64,000 bases of DNA, from contig NZ_MSCP01000002.1 of the NCBI RefSeq assembly GCF_002954715.1, forward strand, positions 1,311,569 to 1,375,568, given 5' to 3'. The translations under genes and the position numbers were made by a program. Below the pieces are notes generated by a model. That model ran no database searches, was not told the DNA's origin, and saw only the letters and a program-made list of their open reading frames with translations. Source of the stretch: Aliivibrio sifiae. Its GTDB lineage: Bacteria > Pseudomonadota > Gammaproteobacteria > Enterobacterales > Vibrionaceae. This document shows positions 46,716-55,657 of the stretch, in pieces. The stretch's first letter is position 1. The number at the start of each line of letters is the position of its first letter.

Positions 46716-46733
46716 ATGTGGAAAACCACAATA
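46716..46733. promoter_or_regulatory. 18-base operator candidate upstream of ttrB
   Basis: A core inverted repeat TGTGG-AAAA-CCACA (46717-46730) lies within an 18-base element that is identical at 51862-51879 before tsdB. It ends 76 bases before the ttrB ATG and about 97 bases from the ttrS start. TtrR is the obvious candidate to bind it (inference). Confidence 0.75.
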
Positions 46734-46809
46734 GGCGGCACTGACTTAATTCTTAATAATCCGTTCATATTATGAAATGCACTCTAACTCCTAACCAAAA
46801 AGGTGTTTT

Positions 46810-47586
46810 ATGGACAATACCAAACGTCGATTTCTCAGTCGTCTTGGCACCCTTACCGCAGGCGCTGCGATTATTCCTGTCGCTGGCGCAGGCACATTAT
46901 CAGCCAATACCATTATCCGTAATAATAACCAACCAGACCGCAAAGGCATGGTGGGTAAACGTTACGCGATGGTTGTTGATTTACGAAAATGTGTTGGCTG
47001 CCAAGCCTGTACCGTGGGTTGTTCCATCGAAAACCAAGCACCTATTGGGCAGTTTAGAACAACCGTAAAACAATACGAAGTCACGCTAGATAATGGCGAT
47101 ACTGAAGTTCAAAACGTCAAATCATTCATGTTACCGCGTTTGTGTAACCATTGTGAAAATCCCCCTTGCGTGAAAGTTTGCCCAGTTCAAGCGACCTTCC
47201 AACGTGAAGATGGCATTGTCATGGTGGATAACGAACGCTGCGTAGCCTGTGCTTATTGTGTTCAGGCTTGTCCTTACGATGCCCGCTTCATTAATGAAGA
47301 GACCTTAACCGCTGACAAATGCACCTTCTGTGCTCACCGCTTAGAAAAAGGCTTATTGCCCGCTTGTGTCGAAACCTGTGTAGGTGGCGCGCGTGTGATT
47401 GGTGATTTGAATGATCCAAGCAGTGAAATTGTGCGCTTAATGGCAGAAAACCAAGCGGACATCAAAGTACTAAAACCAGAAGAAGAAACACAACCGCATG
47501 TGTTTTATATCGGCATGGACGAGCGCTTTACGTCTCACATTGAGGGCAAAGCCGCGATTTATGATCCAAAAGGAGAAAACGCATGA
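46810..47586 (+). CDS. ttrB: TtrB tetrathionate reductase iron-sulfur subunit
   Basis: The 258-residue protein has a Tat signal (twin Arg at residues 6-7, then FLSRLGTL) and four ferredoxin-type cysteine groups, for example CVGCQACTVGC, CNHCENPPCVKVCP, CVACAYCVQACP and CTFCAHRLEKGLLPACVETC. It carries electrons between TtrC and TtrA at the periplasmic side of the membrane. An AAGGTG ribosome site precedes the ATG at 46810. It overlaps ttrC by four bases. Confidence 0.94.
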   Translation: MDNTKRRFLSRLGTLTAGAAIIPVAGAGTLSANTIIRNNNQPDRKGMVGKRYAMVVDLRKCVGCQACTVGCSIENQAPIGQFRTTVKQYEVTLDNGDTEVQNVKSFMLPRLCNHCENPPCVKVCPVQATFQREDGIVMVDNERCVACAYCVQACPYDARFINEETLTADKCTFCAHRLEKGLLPACVETCVGGARVIGDLNDPSSEIVRLMAENQADIKVLKPEEETQPHVFYIGMDERFTSHIEGKAAIYDPKGENA

Positions 47587-48653
47587 ACATCACTGAAGTT
47601 TTAGTTCAACCACAAGCAACCGCGTGGCTTCCGTGGGCCGTGCAATATTTCTTATACATTGGCTCTGCTTACGCTGCTGCTATTTTGTTTTTACTGAGCT
47701 TGGTATTTCAACAATTTACAAGCCATAAAATGCGCTCTGCATTGGTATTAACCCTCGCGATTGGCGCAATTGTTGGCCCGTTAGCGTTAACCGGTGATCT
47801 GCATCAACCAGGTCGTGCTTGGCATTTCTTCTTCCATCTTACGCCTTGGTCTTGGATGTCTCTTGGATCGTTATTCTTGCCTCTTTTCTCAGGGCTAGCA
47901 GTACTCACAGCATGGCTATATTTACGTGATGACATTGCCCAATTGAAAAACAGTACCAATCCAATCGCAAAATTAGTGGGCTTACTCACTCTGGGTGATT
48001 GGAAAATAAGTGCCGTACAAATGAAAATCATCGCGGCGATCACAGTTTTATCAGGGTTAAGCATCGCGCTTTATACGGGCGCTGAAATTGCGATTGTAGA
48101 AAGCCGTCCATTATGGAATCAAGCCGCTTCTCCTCTGCTTTGGTTTATCACCGCTTTCTTAGGTGCGATTGGTTTCTCTGCAATTTTATTGTGGCTGTTC
48201 CCATCAGAAAATAACGACGTCATGAAGAGCGGGGATTTATCTCTCATCAAACGCGTGATGACATTAAGCTCACTGCTCGCTTTTATTCTTATGCCGCTTT
48301 GGGCTTCAAATAATCCGTACTTTTCATTGTACGAAAACAGCGATTGGATCACTCGGTTAAGCATTGTCAGCATGGGTTTTGTCCTTTGTTTTATTGTGGC
48401 TCAAAACATCAAAAAACTGCATCGACTGAGTTTCGCTGTGATTGCATTAACGACCTTGTGTGCGAGCTTTTATTTACGTTGGGTTACCATGATGGATGTA
48501 CAAACCATACCAAAATTTGATGTGGGTGCTTACCCATACGAACTGCCAATGGGCGGCTCTGGGCTGCTGGGCATTATTGGTATGTTTGGCTTATGGATGG
48601 CGTTAGCGCTTGCTGCATCTGAACTCATCAACACAACAAAATCAACCAAGTAA
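47583..48653 (+). CDS. ttrC: TtrC tetrathionate reductase membrane subunit (NrfD type)
   Basis: The 356-residue polytopic membrane protein has about nine hydrophobic helices and the NrfD-like elements GDLHQPGRAWHFF and TPWSWMSLGSL. It hosts the quinol site and hands electrons to TtrB. It is coupled to ttrB by overlap and to ttrA by a ten-base gap. In Salmonella it is the quinol-oxidising membrane anchor. Confidence 0.93.
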   Translation: MNITEVLVQPQATAWLPWAVQYFLYIGSAYAAAILFLLSLVFQQFTSHKMRSALVLTLAIGAIVGPLALTGDLHQPGRAWHFFFHLTPWSWMSLGSLFLPLFSGLAVLTAWLYLRDDIAQLKNSTNPIAKLVGLLTLGDWKISAVQMKIIAAITVLSGLSIALYTGAEIAIVESRPLWNQAASPLLWFITAFLGAIGFSAILLWLFPSENNDVMKSGDLSLIKRVMTLSSLLAFILMPLWASNNPYFSLYENSDWITRLSIVSMGFVLCFIVAQNIKKLHRLSFAVIALTTLCASFYLRWVTMMDVQTIPKFDVGAYPYELPMGGSGLLGIIGMFGLWMALALAASELINTTKSTK

Positions 48654-48663
48654 GGAATTGAAC

Positions 48664-51600
48664 ATGGATAACAAACGTCGTCAGTTTTTAAAATCAGGTC
48701 TTGCTGTTGGTGGTGTTGGTGCTTTTGCGGCAGGCTATGCAACAACAGCAAAACACATGGCTCATGGGGTGATTGAAGGCACCGCAGGTAAGAAAACCAA
48801 CCACATACATCATGGTAATTCATTAGAACCAGAATACACGGTGACAGAAGAAGGGAAATTTATTCCTAATCCAAAGCAACGTGTTGCCCCTTCAATGTGT
48901 TTTGGTTGTTGGACATTATGTGGCCTACGCGTTCGTATTGATAATGACAGCGATAAGATCTTACGTATCTCTGGCAATCCATATCATCCGTTATCACACG
49001 AGCAACAAATCCCATTTAATACGTCAGTAAAAGACGCGTACATTGGCTTAGCCGGAGAAACAGGCATTGCAGGTCGCTCTACGGCGTGTGCCCGTGGTAA
49101 TGGCATGATGGAAATTCGCAACAGTCCGTATCGTATTACTCAACCATTAAAACGTGTCGGTAAACGTGGTGAAGGAAAATGGGTGCCCATCAGTTATGAA
49201 CAATTACTTGAAGAAGTGATTGAAGGAGGCGATTTATTTGGTGAAGGTCATGTTGAAGGATTACGCGCTATTCGAGATCTAAAAACACCTGTTGATCCTA
49301 ATAACCCAGAATACGGCCCAAAGGCCAATCAACTGTTAGTCACCAACGCGGGTAACGAAGGTCGTGATGACATTTTAAAACGCTTTGCTTTCAACAGTTA
49401 TGGTACACGTAATTTTGGTCATCATGGTTCATATTGTGGTTATGCTTTCCGCGCAGGCTCTGGCGCATTAATGAATGATCTCGACAAGTTCGCTCACGTA
49501 AAACCGGATTTAGAACACACCGAATTTGCAATCTTTATTGGTATGTCGCCAGCCCAAGCCGGTAATCCATTTAAACGTCAAGCTCGCCAATTAGCCGCTG
49601 CTCGTACTCGTGGTAATTTTGAATACACGATTATCACACCAAGCTTACCGGCTGGTTCATCAAGCCTAGCGGCGGGTGATAATAACCGCTGGATGCCAAT
49701 TAACTCAGGCACGGATTCAGCTTTAGTGCTAGGTATGATCCAATGGATCATCACTAACGAGCGTTACAATCACACCTTCTTAGCGCAACCAAGTGCGAAT
49801 GCAATGAAAAGCGCAGGCACAGCCCACTGGTGTAATGCCACTCACCTTGTTATTAGCGATGAATCTCATCCTAGAAATGGCGCGTTCTTACGTGCGTCTG
49901 AAATGGGATTAACGTATGAAGGCGAAGCGCTGTCTGACAGTGATCCTTATGTGATTATTGATGCAGAAACGAAGCAGTTAGCCATCAATACACAGAACCA
50001 ACCAGCGATGTTATTTGTTAGCCAACAAGTAGAAACCATCACTGGCACCGTCACCGTTAAGTCATCATTACAACGCTTAAAGGAAGAAGCGTTTAAATAT
50101 GACTTGGCGTTCTACAGTAAGCAATGTGCGATCTCAGAAGATGAAATCATTGCATTAGCCACCAAATTTACCAGTCATGGAACTAAAGCTGTCGTCGATA
50201 CCCACGGAGGTAACATGCACAGTAATGGCTTTTATAACGCTTACACCATTTTGATGTTGAATGCCCTTATCGGTAACATCAATTTAAAAGGTGGAACGAT
50301 GGCAAAAGCAGGCGGTTATCCTACGTCGGCGGAAGGTCCACGTTATAACTTTGCAAAATTCTCAGGTAAGGTGAAACCACAAGGCGTTTTCTTATCTCGC
50401 AGTAAATTCCCATACCAGAAAACCAGTGAGTACAAACGTAAAATAGCGGCAGGGCAATCGCCTTACCCAACTCGCTCACCTTGGTACCCTATTTCTTCTC
50501 CGTTACTGACAGAGCATTTGTCAGCGGCGATTGATGGTTATCCATACCGTGCAAAAGCATGGATAAACCACATGGCAAACCCGCTTTATGGCGTTCCTGG
50601 ATTAGATAATTTATTAAGCGATAAAATCAAAGATCCAAAACAATTAGGATTGATTGTCTCTGTTGATGCGTTCATTAACGAAACCACCGCCCTGTCTGAT
50701 TACTTAGTACCCGATACCGTTACCTATGAAAGCTGGGGAATGGCGACACCTTGGCATGGCGTACCAACAAAAGCCGTCACAACTCGTTGGCCTATTGTTG
50801 AACCATTAACAGAAAAAACAACTGATGGTCGCGCTATTAATCTTGAAAACTTCGTTATTGATATTGCCAAACAAATGGATCTTGGTGGTTTTGGGAATAA
50901 CGCGATTTCCGATGCTAACGGCAACTGGCATGGCATTCATTGTGCGGAAGATTTCTATTTACGCTCAGCGGCTAACCTTGCTTATGTGGCTAATGGTGTA
51001 CCAAGTGCCACCGCAGAAGACATGGTGTTGTCAGGATTAGATCGACTAATTCCAGACATGCAACGAGTTTTATCGCCAGAAGAATTAGGCAAAGTAGCCT
51101 ATATTTTTGCTCGCGGAGGGCGTTTTGAAGACGCAACAGAAGCGTACAAAAACGATGAAATGAAATACAAATGGAAAAAACCATTAGCGATTTGGAACGA
51201 GAGACTCGGCACCTCTCGCAACACCATGACAGGTGAGCAATACAGTGGCTGCCCTACGTGGTATCCACAAAAGCTCGCTGATGGCACACCGTTAAGTGAT
51301 AAATACCCAAAATCAGAATGGCCATTTACGTTAACTAACTTTAAATCCAACATTCACAGCGCGGTGTCTAACTTATCTCCTCGCTTGAATTCAATTAAAG
51401 GCGTAAACCCTGTTTATATTCATCCGACAGACGCACAAAAACTCGGCGTCAAAACTGGCGATGTATTCACAATAACCACGCCAAGCAGCTCAACCAAAGC
51501 ATTAGCGATGTTAGTTGATGGTATTCAACGTGGCACACTAGGCTTTGAACATGGCTTTGGTCATAAAGAGTTAGGTGAACGTGCCCATTGGATTGGCTAT

Positions 51601-51756
51601 ACTCAACAACCAGTAAAAATGAAATCAAATGATGGCGTGAATATCAATGACATTGGCTTAATAGACCCAACTCGTAAAGGTAAAGGCGTTTTACTTGATT
51701 GGGTGGTTGGTGCAGCAGCAAGACAAGCGCTACCTGCCAAAATTAGCCTAAGTTAA
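48664..51756 (+). CDS. ttrA: TtrA tetrathionate reductase catalytic subunit
   Basis: The protein has 1030 residues, with a Tat signal (RRQFLKSG, twin Arg at 5-6) and an N-terminal iron-sulfur site CFGCWTLCGLRVRI. The molybdopterin guanine dinucleotide enzyme core follows, with a C-terminal molydopterin-dinucleotide binding domain (VYIHPTDAQKLGVKTGDVF). The length is close to Salmonella TtrA (about 1020). It reduces tetrathionate to thiosulfate in the periplasm as an anaerobic electron acceptor. The ATG at 48664 (MDNKRRQF) has AAGGA upstream; an in-frame ATG at 48610 would overlap ttrC and break the Tat signal. Confidence 0.95.
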   Translation: MDNKRRQFLKSGLAVGGVGAFAAGYATTAKHMAHGVIEGTAGKKTNHIHHGNSLEPEYTVTEEGKFIPNPKQRVAPSMCFGCWTLCGLRVRIDNDSDKILRISGNPYHPLSHEQQIPFNTSVKDAYIGLAGETGIAGRSTACARGNGMMEIRNSPYRITQPLKRVGKRGEGKWVPISYEQLLEEVIEGGDLFGEGHVEGLRAIRDLKTPVDPNNPEYGPKANQLLVTNAGNEGRDDILKRFAFNSYGTRNFGHHGSYCGYAFRAGSGALMNDLDKFAHVKPDLEHTEFAIFIGMSPAQAGNPFKRQARQLAAARTRGNFEYTIITPSLPAGSSSLAAGDNNRWMPINSGTDSALVLGMIQWIITNERYNHTFLAQPSANAMKSAGTAHWCNATHLVISDESHPRNGAFLRASEMGLTYEGEALSDSDPYVIIDAETKQLAINTQNQPAMLFVSQQVETITGTVTVKSSLQRLKEEAFKYDLAFYSKQCAISEDEIIALATKFTSHGTKAVVDTHGGNMHSNGFYNAYTILMLNALIGNINLKGGTMAKAGGYPTSAEGPRYNFAKFSGKVKPQGVFLSRSKFPYQKTSEYKRKIAAGQSPYPTRSPWYPISSPLLTEHLSAAIDGYPYRAKAWINHMANPLYGVPGLDNLLSDKIKDPKQLGLIVSVDAFINETTALSDYLVPDTVTYESWGMATPWHGVPTKAVTTRWPIVEPLTEKTTDGRAINLENFVIDIAKQMDLGGFGNNAISDANGNWHGIHCAEDFYLRSAANLAYVANGVPSATAEDMVLSGLDRLIPDMQRVLSPEELGKVAYIFARGGRFEDATEAYKNDEMKYKWKKPLAIWNERLGTSRNTMTGEQYSGCPTWYPQKLADGTPLSDKYPKSEWPFTLTNFKSNIHSAVSNLSPRLNSIKGVNPVYIHPTDAQKLGVKTGDVFTITTPSSSTKALAMLVDGIQRGTLGFEHGFGHKELGERAHWIGYTQQPVKMKSNDGVNINDIGLIDPTRKGKGVLLDWVVGAAARQALPAKISLS

Positions 51757-51861
51757 CGCTAGCTACTTTATTCATATTATAAACGGGTGTAAATGACAGC
51801 ACTCGTTTTGATACATTTCATCTCACAAACACTCCCATTGATATCACACACTTGATAATAA

Positions 51862-51879
51862 ATGTGGAAAACCACAATA
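51862..51879. promoter_or_regulatory. 18-base operator candidate upstream of tsdB-like gene
   Basis: Identical to the element at 46716-46733, with the core inverted repeat TGTGG-AAAA-CCACA at 51863-51876. It ends 74 bases before the tsdB-like ATG. The same relative placement as before ttrB suggests coordinate control of both transcripts. Confidence 0.75.
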
Positions 51880-51953
51880 CCCAAGTCTATAAATACTATT
51901 GATAATAAAAAGAAAAGATCCCTAAAAAATAAAGTAATTTTTGTGGAGCAAAT

Positions 51954-52580
51954 ATGTCATTACCCAAAATAATTCAAAGCAGCTTAGGGTTAGGAGTGTT
52001 ACTTCTATCTACCAGTTCAGCCTTTGCAGCACCTGCGCCAATCCCACCCGCAGCAACCGTGTGTACCAGTTGTCATATGCCTACTGGAATGGGATTACCT
52101 AACATGGCACCGATGATTGCAGGTAAAAACGCCGACTATCTAACGCATCAAATCGATTTATTCATTGCAGGTGAACGCAACGATCCTCTAATGACACCAA
52201 TGGCAAGCCTCATTGCGGATCCACAAAAGAAAGCTGAAGCCATTAACTATTTCGCCTCTTTATCTGCTCCTGAAATTAAAAATCCAGAACACCGCGGTGA
52301 CCATGTCATTATTACCGGCCCTGCTCGTAAACTCGTTTACCAAGGCGATTGGAATCGCAATATTCCAGCCTGCTCTACTTGTCACGGTGCCAGTGGCATT
52401 GGGGTACAAGATTTTCCTCGCTTAGCAAATCAACATCCTGATTACCTTGAAGAACAATTAAAAGCGTGGAAAAACAAAACCCGATCAGGTGATCACAATG
52501 ACGTGATGGGCAGTATCGCACGACAACTCACAGATACTGAGATCTCGCAATTATCGCACTATTTTGCCACTGTGAAATAA
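51954..52580 (+). CDS. tsdB: TsdB-like dihaem cytochrome c (c4 type)
   Basis: The 208-residue periplasmic cytochrome has a signal peptide (cleavage near AFAAP) and two CxxCH haem sites at 37-41 (CTSCH) and 140-144 (CSTCH), with candidate axial Met residues between. The two-domain c4 layout fits TsdB, the electron partner of TsdA. TGGAG precedes the ATG. It is followed after ten bases by the tsdA-like gene. The name depends on that neighbour. Confidence 0.75.
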   Translation: MSLPKIIQSSLGLGVLLLSTSSAFAAPAPIPPAATVCTSCHMPTGMGLPNMAPMIAGKNADYLTHQIDLFIAGERNDPLMTPMASLIADPQKKAEAINYFASLSAPEIKNPEHRGDHVIITGPARKLVYQGDWNRNIPACSTCHGASGIGVQDFPRLANQHPDYLEEQLKAWKNKTRSGDHNDVMGSIARQLTDTEISQLSHYFATVK

Positions 52581-52590
52581 GGAACATACG

Positions 52591-53625
52591 ATGAATAAAA
52601 CCATAATCACTCTGGCAGCCGCAACTTTATTTTCACACTCAGTATTAGCAACGACAGAGTTACCAGACAAACAAGCAGAGCTGCCAGCTCATCCCAAAAC
52701 AGAAAAGTCGGATCACTTAGTTCCACGTGATTTCAGTACAATTCCGAACACCCCTTTTGGTGACAAAGTTAAACAAGGTTATTCTCTATTTGTAAACACG
52801 CAAACCTTGCAAGGCAAATACGTTAATAACCAACAGAATTGCGTAAACTGCCATATGCAAGCGGGCATGAAAGCGGATTCAGCGCCACTTTGGGGAGCCT
52901 TTATGGCCTACCCCGCTTATCGTTCAAAAAATGACAAAGTAAACACGTATGCAGAGCGTATTCAAGGGTGTTTCACTTATTCAATGAACGGAACTCCGCC
53001 ACCTCAAGACTCTCCTGAATTAGTCGCATTAAGTGCCTATTCTTATTGGTTAGCTATGGGGGGGTTATTAGACAAATACAATATGCAGAACACGCCAATC
53101 CCTGAATTGTCAGATGCTGCCGTTCAATTAGGAGGCAACGATGAGTCGTTTATCCTACCTATTGAGATGATGAAAGATTTACCCGCAGGTAAACGTGGAT
53201 CTCTCGCTGGACGTAGTTTTCCTAAGTTAGATAAACCAGAGCAAGCGCCTTCTATTGAGCGTGGCGAGATCGTTTACAACACTACGTGTGCAAGCTGTCA
53301 TGGTGCCAATGGCGAAGGCATTAGAGATCACGGCGTGCAATCTTTCCCACCATTATGGGGCAAGGACTCATTTAACTGGGGGGCAGGCATGCACCGTGTA
53401 AATACTGCCGCCTTCTTTATTTATGAAAACATGCCACTTGGGAAAAGTATTCAGATCACCAAACAAGAAGCATGGGATGTTGCAGCCTTCATGAACAGCC
53501 ATGAGCGCCCTCAAGATCCCCGCTTTAAAGGTGATTTAAAAGCAAACCAAGAAAAATACCATAACCACCAAGGCTACTATGGTAAAACCGTAAACGGAAA
53601 AGTATTAGGTGAACATTCATATTAA
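52591..53625 (+). CDS. tsdA: TsdA-like thiosulfate dehydrogenase / tetrathionate reductase
   Basis: The 344-residue dihaem cytochrome has haem sites CVNCH (84-88) and CASCH (233-237). Between them is the Cys127 of RIQGCFTYSMNG, which corresponds to the distinctive axial Cys ligand of haem 1 in TsdA enzymes; a Met in ENMPLGKS is a candidate ligand of haem 2. TsdA interconverts thiosulfate and tetrathionate, and some members favour reduction. A signal peptide is present. It is transcribed with tsdB and ends at a strong terminator. Confidence 0.82.
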   Translation: MNKTIITLAAATLFSHSVLATTELPDKQAELPAHPKTEKSDHLVPRDFSTIPNTPFGDKVKQGYSLFVNTQTLQGKYVNNQQNCVNCHMQAGMKADSAPLWGAFMAYPAYRSKNDKVNTYAERIQGCFTYSMNGTPPPQDSPELVALSAYSYWLAMGGLLDKYNMQNTPIPELSDAAVQLGGNDESFILPIEMMKDLPAGKRGSLAGRSFPKLDKPEQAPSIERGEIVYNTTCASCHGANGEGIRDHGVQSFPPLWGKDSFNWGAGMHRVNTAAFFIYENMPLGKSIQITKQEAWDVAAFMNSHERPQDPRFKGDLKANQEKYHNHQGYYGKTVNGKVLGEHSY

Positions 53626-53676
53626 TAGCATTGCCTAATTAAAATAATAAAATAGCACCGTCTATTGGCTTAACAT

Positions 53677-53712
53677 AAAGTCCTTATTCACTTTTAGTAA
53701 TAAGGACTTTTT
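53677..53712 (+). terminator. Rho-independent terminator after the tsd pair
   Basis: A perfect 12-base stem (AAAGTCCTTATT at 53677-53688 with AATAAGGACTTT at 53699-53710) has a ten-base loop and T residues. It is a clear end of the tsdBA transcript. Confidence 0.9.
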
Positions 53713-53802
53713 ATTGCGGTATTGTTAACACCGTCCCTGTTTATTACAACAAAATACGTTATATTCTCGCGAAATTAATCCTTATTGATAATTGAGTTCA
53801 TA

Positions 53803-54378
53803 ATGAAATTTAGCGTTAACACATTAGTTATTTCTACTCTATTTGCTTCTTTTTCGGCTTTTTCTGCCCCTGTTGAATTTCAGAAGATCCCAGAGATCAT
53901 GACGAAATTTGAATCTGCTCAGCTGTTTGTAAAAAGCTCACCAACCTTAGGCCGATTACCAAAAACCGCTGAACTAGGCAAACAGTTTCCTACTTATGTG
54001 TCTGATGGCAAAGGCGGTTATCACCTAGAAACAAGCAATACGATGATCAAAGAGGTTGTTGTCGCTAGAATGCCAACCGCGGTTGTCGATGATGTCTATA
54101 ACGAATGGTTAGTACCTCAAGACGTATGGAAAGTCACTTATGGTGTTCTTCCTACCTCAACAGAGTTCGCATCCTTTAAACGAATCAAAAGCATTAAAGC
54201 CATCAAAATAGATGACGAAATGTTAACACTGATGGGCAGTGACGATGGTAAAACTGCGACCATTAAAGTGAGCTGGGACGATAAAGGAATGACAGTCTAC
54301 AAAGACGGTTACCTTGCTGATTATGAATACGGCATTGCTCCAGAAGAAATGAAAGCAAACTACGAATTGGCAAAATAA
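53803..54378 (+). CDS. Uncharacterised periplasmic protein
   Basis: The 191-residue protein has a signal peptide (cleavage near AFSA-PV), followed by a polar globular body with no recognised motif (EFQKIPEIMTKFESAQ, the WKVTYGVLPTSTEF block and a terminal EEMKANYELAK). The ATG at 53803 (MKFSVN) gives the signal peptide; a TTG at 53785 is in frame but adds an awkward lead. It is flanked by terminators on both sides, so probably expressed on its own. I cannot name a family. Confidence 0.6.
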   Translation: MKFSVNTLVISTLFASFSAFSAPVEFQKIPEIMTKFESAQLFVKSSPTLGRLPKTAELGKQFPTYVSDGKGGYHLETSNTMIKEVVVARMPTAVVDDVYNEWLVPQDVWKVTYGVLPTSTEFASFKRIKSIKAIKIDDEMLTLMGSDDGKTATIKVSWDDKGMTVYKDGYLADYEYGIAPEEMKANYELAK

Positions 54379-54390
54379 AGTAGCCAAATG

Positions 54391-54427
54391 AATAAGAAGA
54401 GAGGCGATTAACACCTCTCTTTTTATT
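54391..54427. terminator. Bidirectional terminator between periplasmic protein and MFS gene
   Basis: AAGAGAGG (54397-54404) pairs with CCTCTCTT (54414-54421), and the stem extends through A and T flanks (GAATAA with TTTATTC). It serves convergent transcripts. Confidence 0.85.
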
Positions 54428-54437
54428 CATAAACTCT

Positions 54438-55559
54438 TTATTCTCTAGGTAACAGCATAGCTCCTGCTAATAAAGACATTGCGATTAGTACGAATCCTAA
54501 ATCTCCAATAACCCCAGCAAGAGCCAGCCCACCGCCAATTAAGCAATAATACAACAACCCTAGAACTGCGCCCGCTGTTCCTACTTGGTGTTTATAATTA
54601 ACGAGTGCGGTGCTAAATATATTAGGAATTGCCATACCAAATCCGGCGACCACGCTTGCCATTCCAACCAAAAACCAAAGACTATCTTGATATAAATACA
54701 CCTGAGCTGAACCTATCATACTAAATACAACAGCAACCTGAATTAATCGTTGCGAACACCACTCTTTTTCTAACAATCGCTTATTCAATGTGCTACCAAA
54801 AATAGAAGCTACAGCCAGCACCACACCACTGTAACCAAATTCTATTGAACTTAATCCAAGCTGATTAAACATAAATGGTGCTAAAGAGTAGTAGCTAAAC
54901 ATCATGACATTAAAGCAAGCAACCAAAATCGCACTTTTCCAAATAGCACCATCTTTTAACATCGCATTAAAAATACTCATAAAACTGACAGGTTGCAGAT
55001 GGTTGGGTTTTGTTTCTGGTAATAACACAACAGATACTGCTAATAATGTAATAGCCATAACAAATAACAAGCTAAACACAATCAAATGGCCGAAATACTC
55101 TGCAATAAATCCTCCCAGCATTAAACCTACAACAGGACTAATCGATACCGCAACAACCGCTACTGAAAAAACTTTTCCTAACTCTTTGCCCTCATAGCTA
55201 TCACGTAATATTGTCTGACCGATAACAGATCCAACAGCAGCACCAAAAGCAGAGATAATACGTGCAACCAACACCATATTAAAATCAACAGCAGTAATAG
55301 CCAGCAAGCAACCAATACCATAAATAAACAAACCACATAACATCGCTTTTCGGCGTCCAATCACATCAGCGACTCGCCCCCAGATAACAACACCCACAGC
55401 AAAAGCCATAAAATAGATAGACAAGGTTTGACTGGCGCTTGCCATTGATACATCAAAATAATCGACGAGGTGAGGTAATACAGGGCTGTAAATGGTTTCA
55501 ACAATTTGAGGGAACATCAATAGTATGATGAGTAATCCCATGTGGCGTTTTTTATTCAT
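54438..55559 (-). CDS. MFS drug-resistance transporter (Bcr/CflA type)
   Basis: The 373-residue protein has about twelve hydrophobic helices. The MFS motif between helices 2 and 3 is GRVADVIGRRKAMLCG, followed by ARIISAFGAAVGSVIGQTI, typical of the Bcr/CflA (DHA1) group. The ATG at 55559 (MNKKRHM) is chosen: the frame is open for 76 more codons upstream, but they are not MFS-like and overlap the divergent regulator. An AraC regulator faces it across about 100 bases. Substrate unknown. Confidence 0.83.
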   Translation of the reverse strand: MNKKRHMGLLIILLMFPQIVETIYSPVLPHLVDYFDVSMASASQTLSIYFMAFAVGVVIWGRVADVIGRRKAMLCGLFIYGIGCLLAITAVDFNMVLVARIISAFGAAVGSVIGQTILRDSYEGKELGKVFSVAVVAVSISPVVGLMLGGFIAEYFGHLIVFSLLFVMAITLLAVSVVLLPETKPNHLQPVSFMSIFNAMLKDGAIWKSAILVACFNVMMFSYYSLAPFMFNQLGLSSIEFGYSGVVLAVASIFGSTLNKRLLEKEWCSQRLIQVAVVFSMIGSAQVYLYQDSLWFLVGMASVVAGFGMAIPNIFSTALVNYKHQVGTAGAVLGLLYYCLIGGGLALAGVIGDLGFVLIAMSLLAGAMLLPRE

Positions 55560-55657
55560 ATTCTTTTCTTCTAAAATTGGAATAAGAGAAGTATATGGAA
55601 TTGATTTGTGTTCAAATACCAACATTAGAACAGCAAACATCAAAATAAGGACAAACC

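Noticed and set aside
48119-48373. Minus-strand frame within ttrC
   Set aside because: It is the antisense of a well-supported membrane protein gene.
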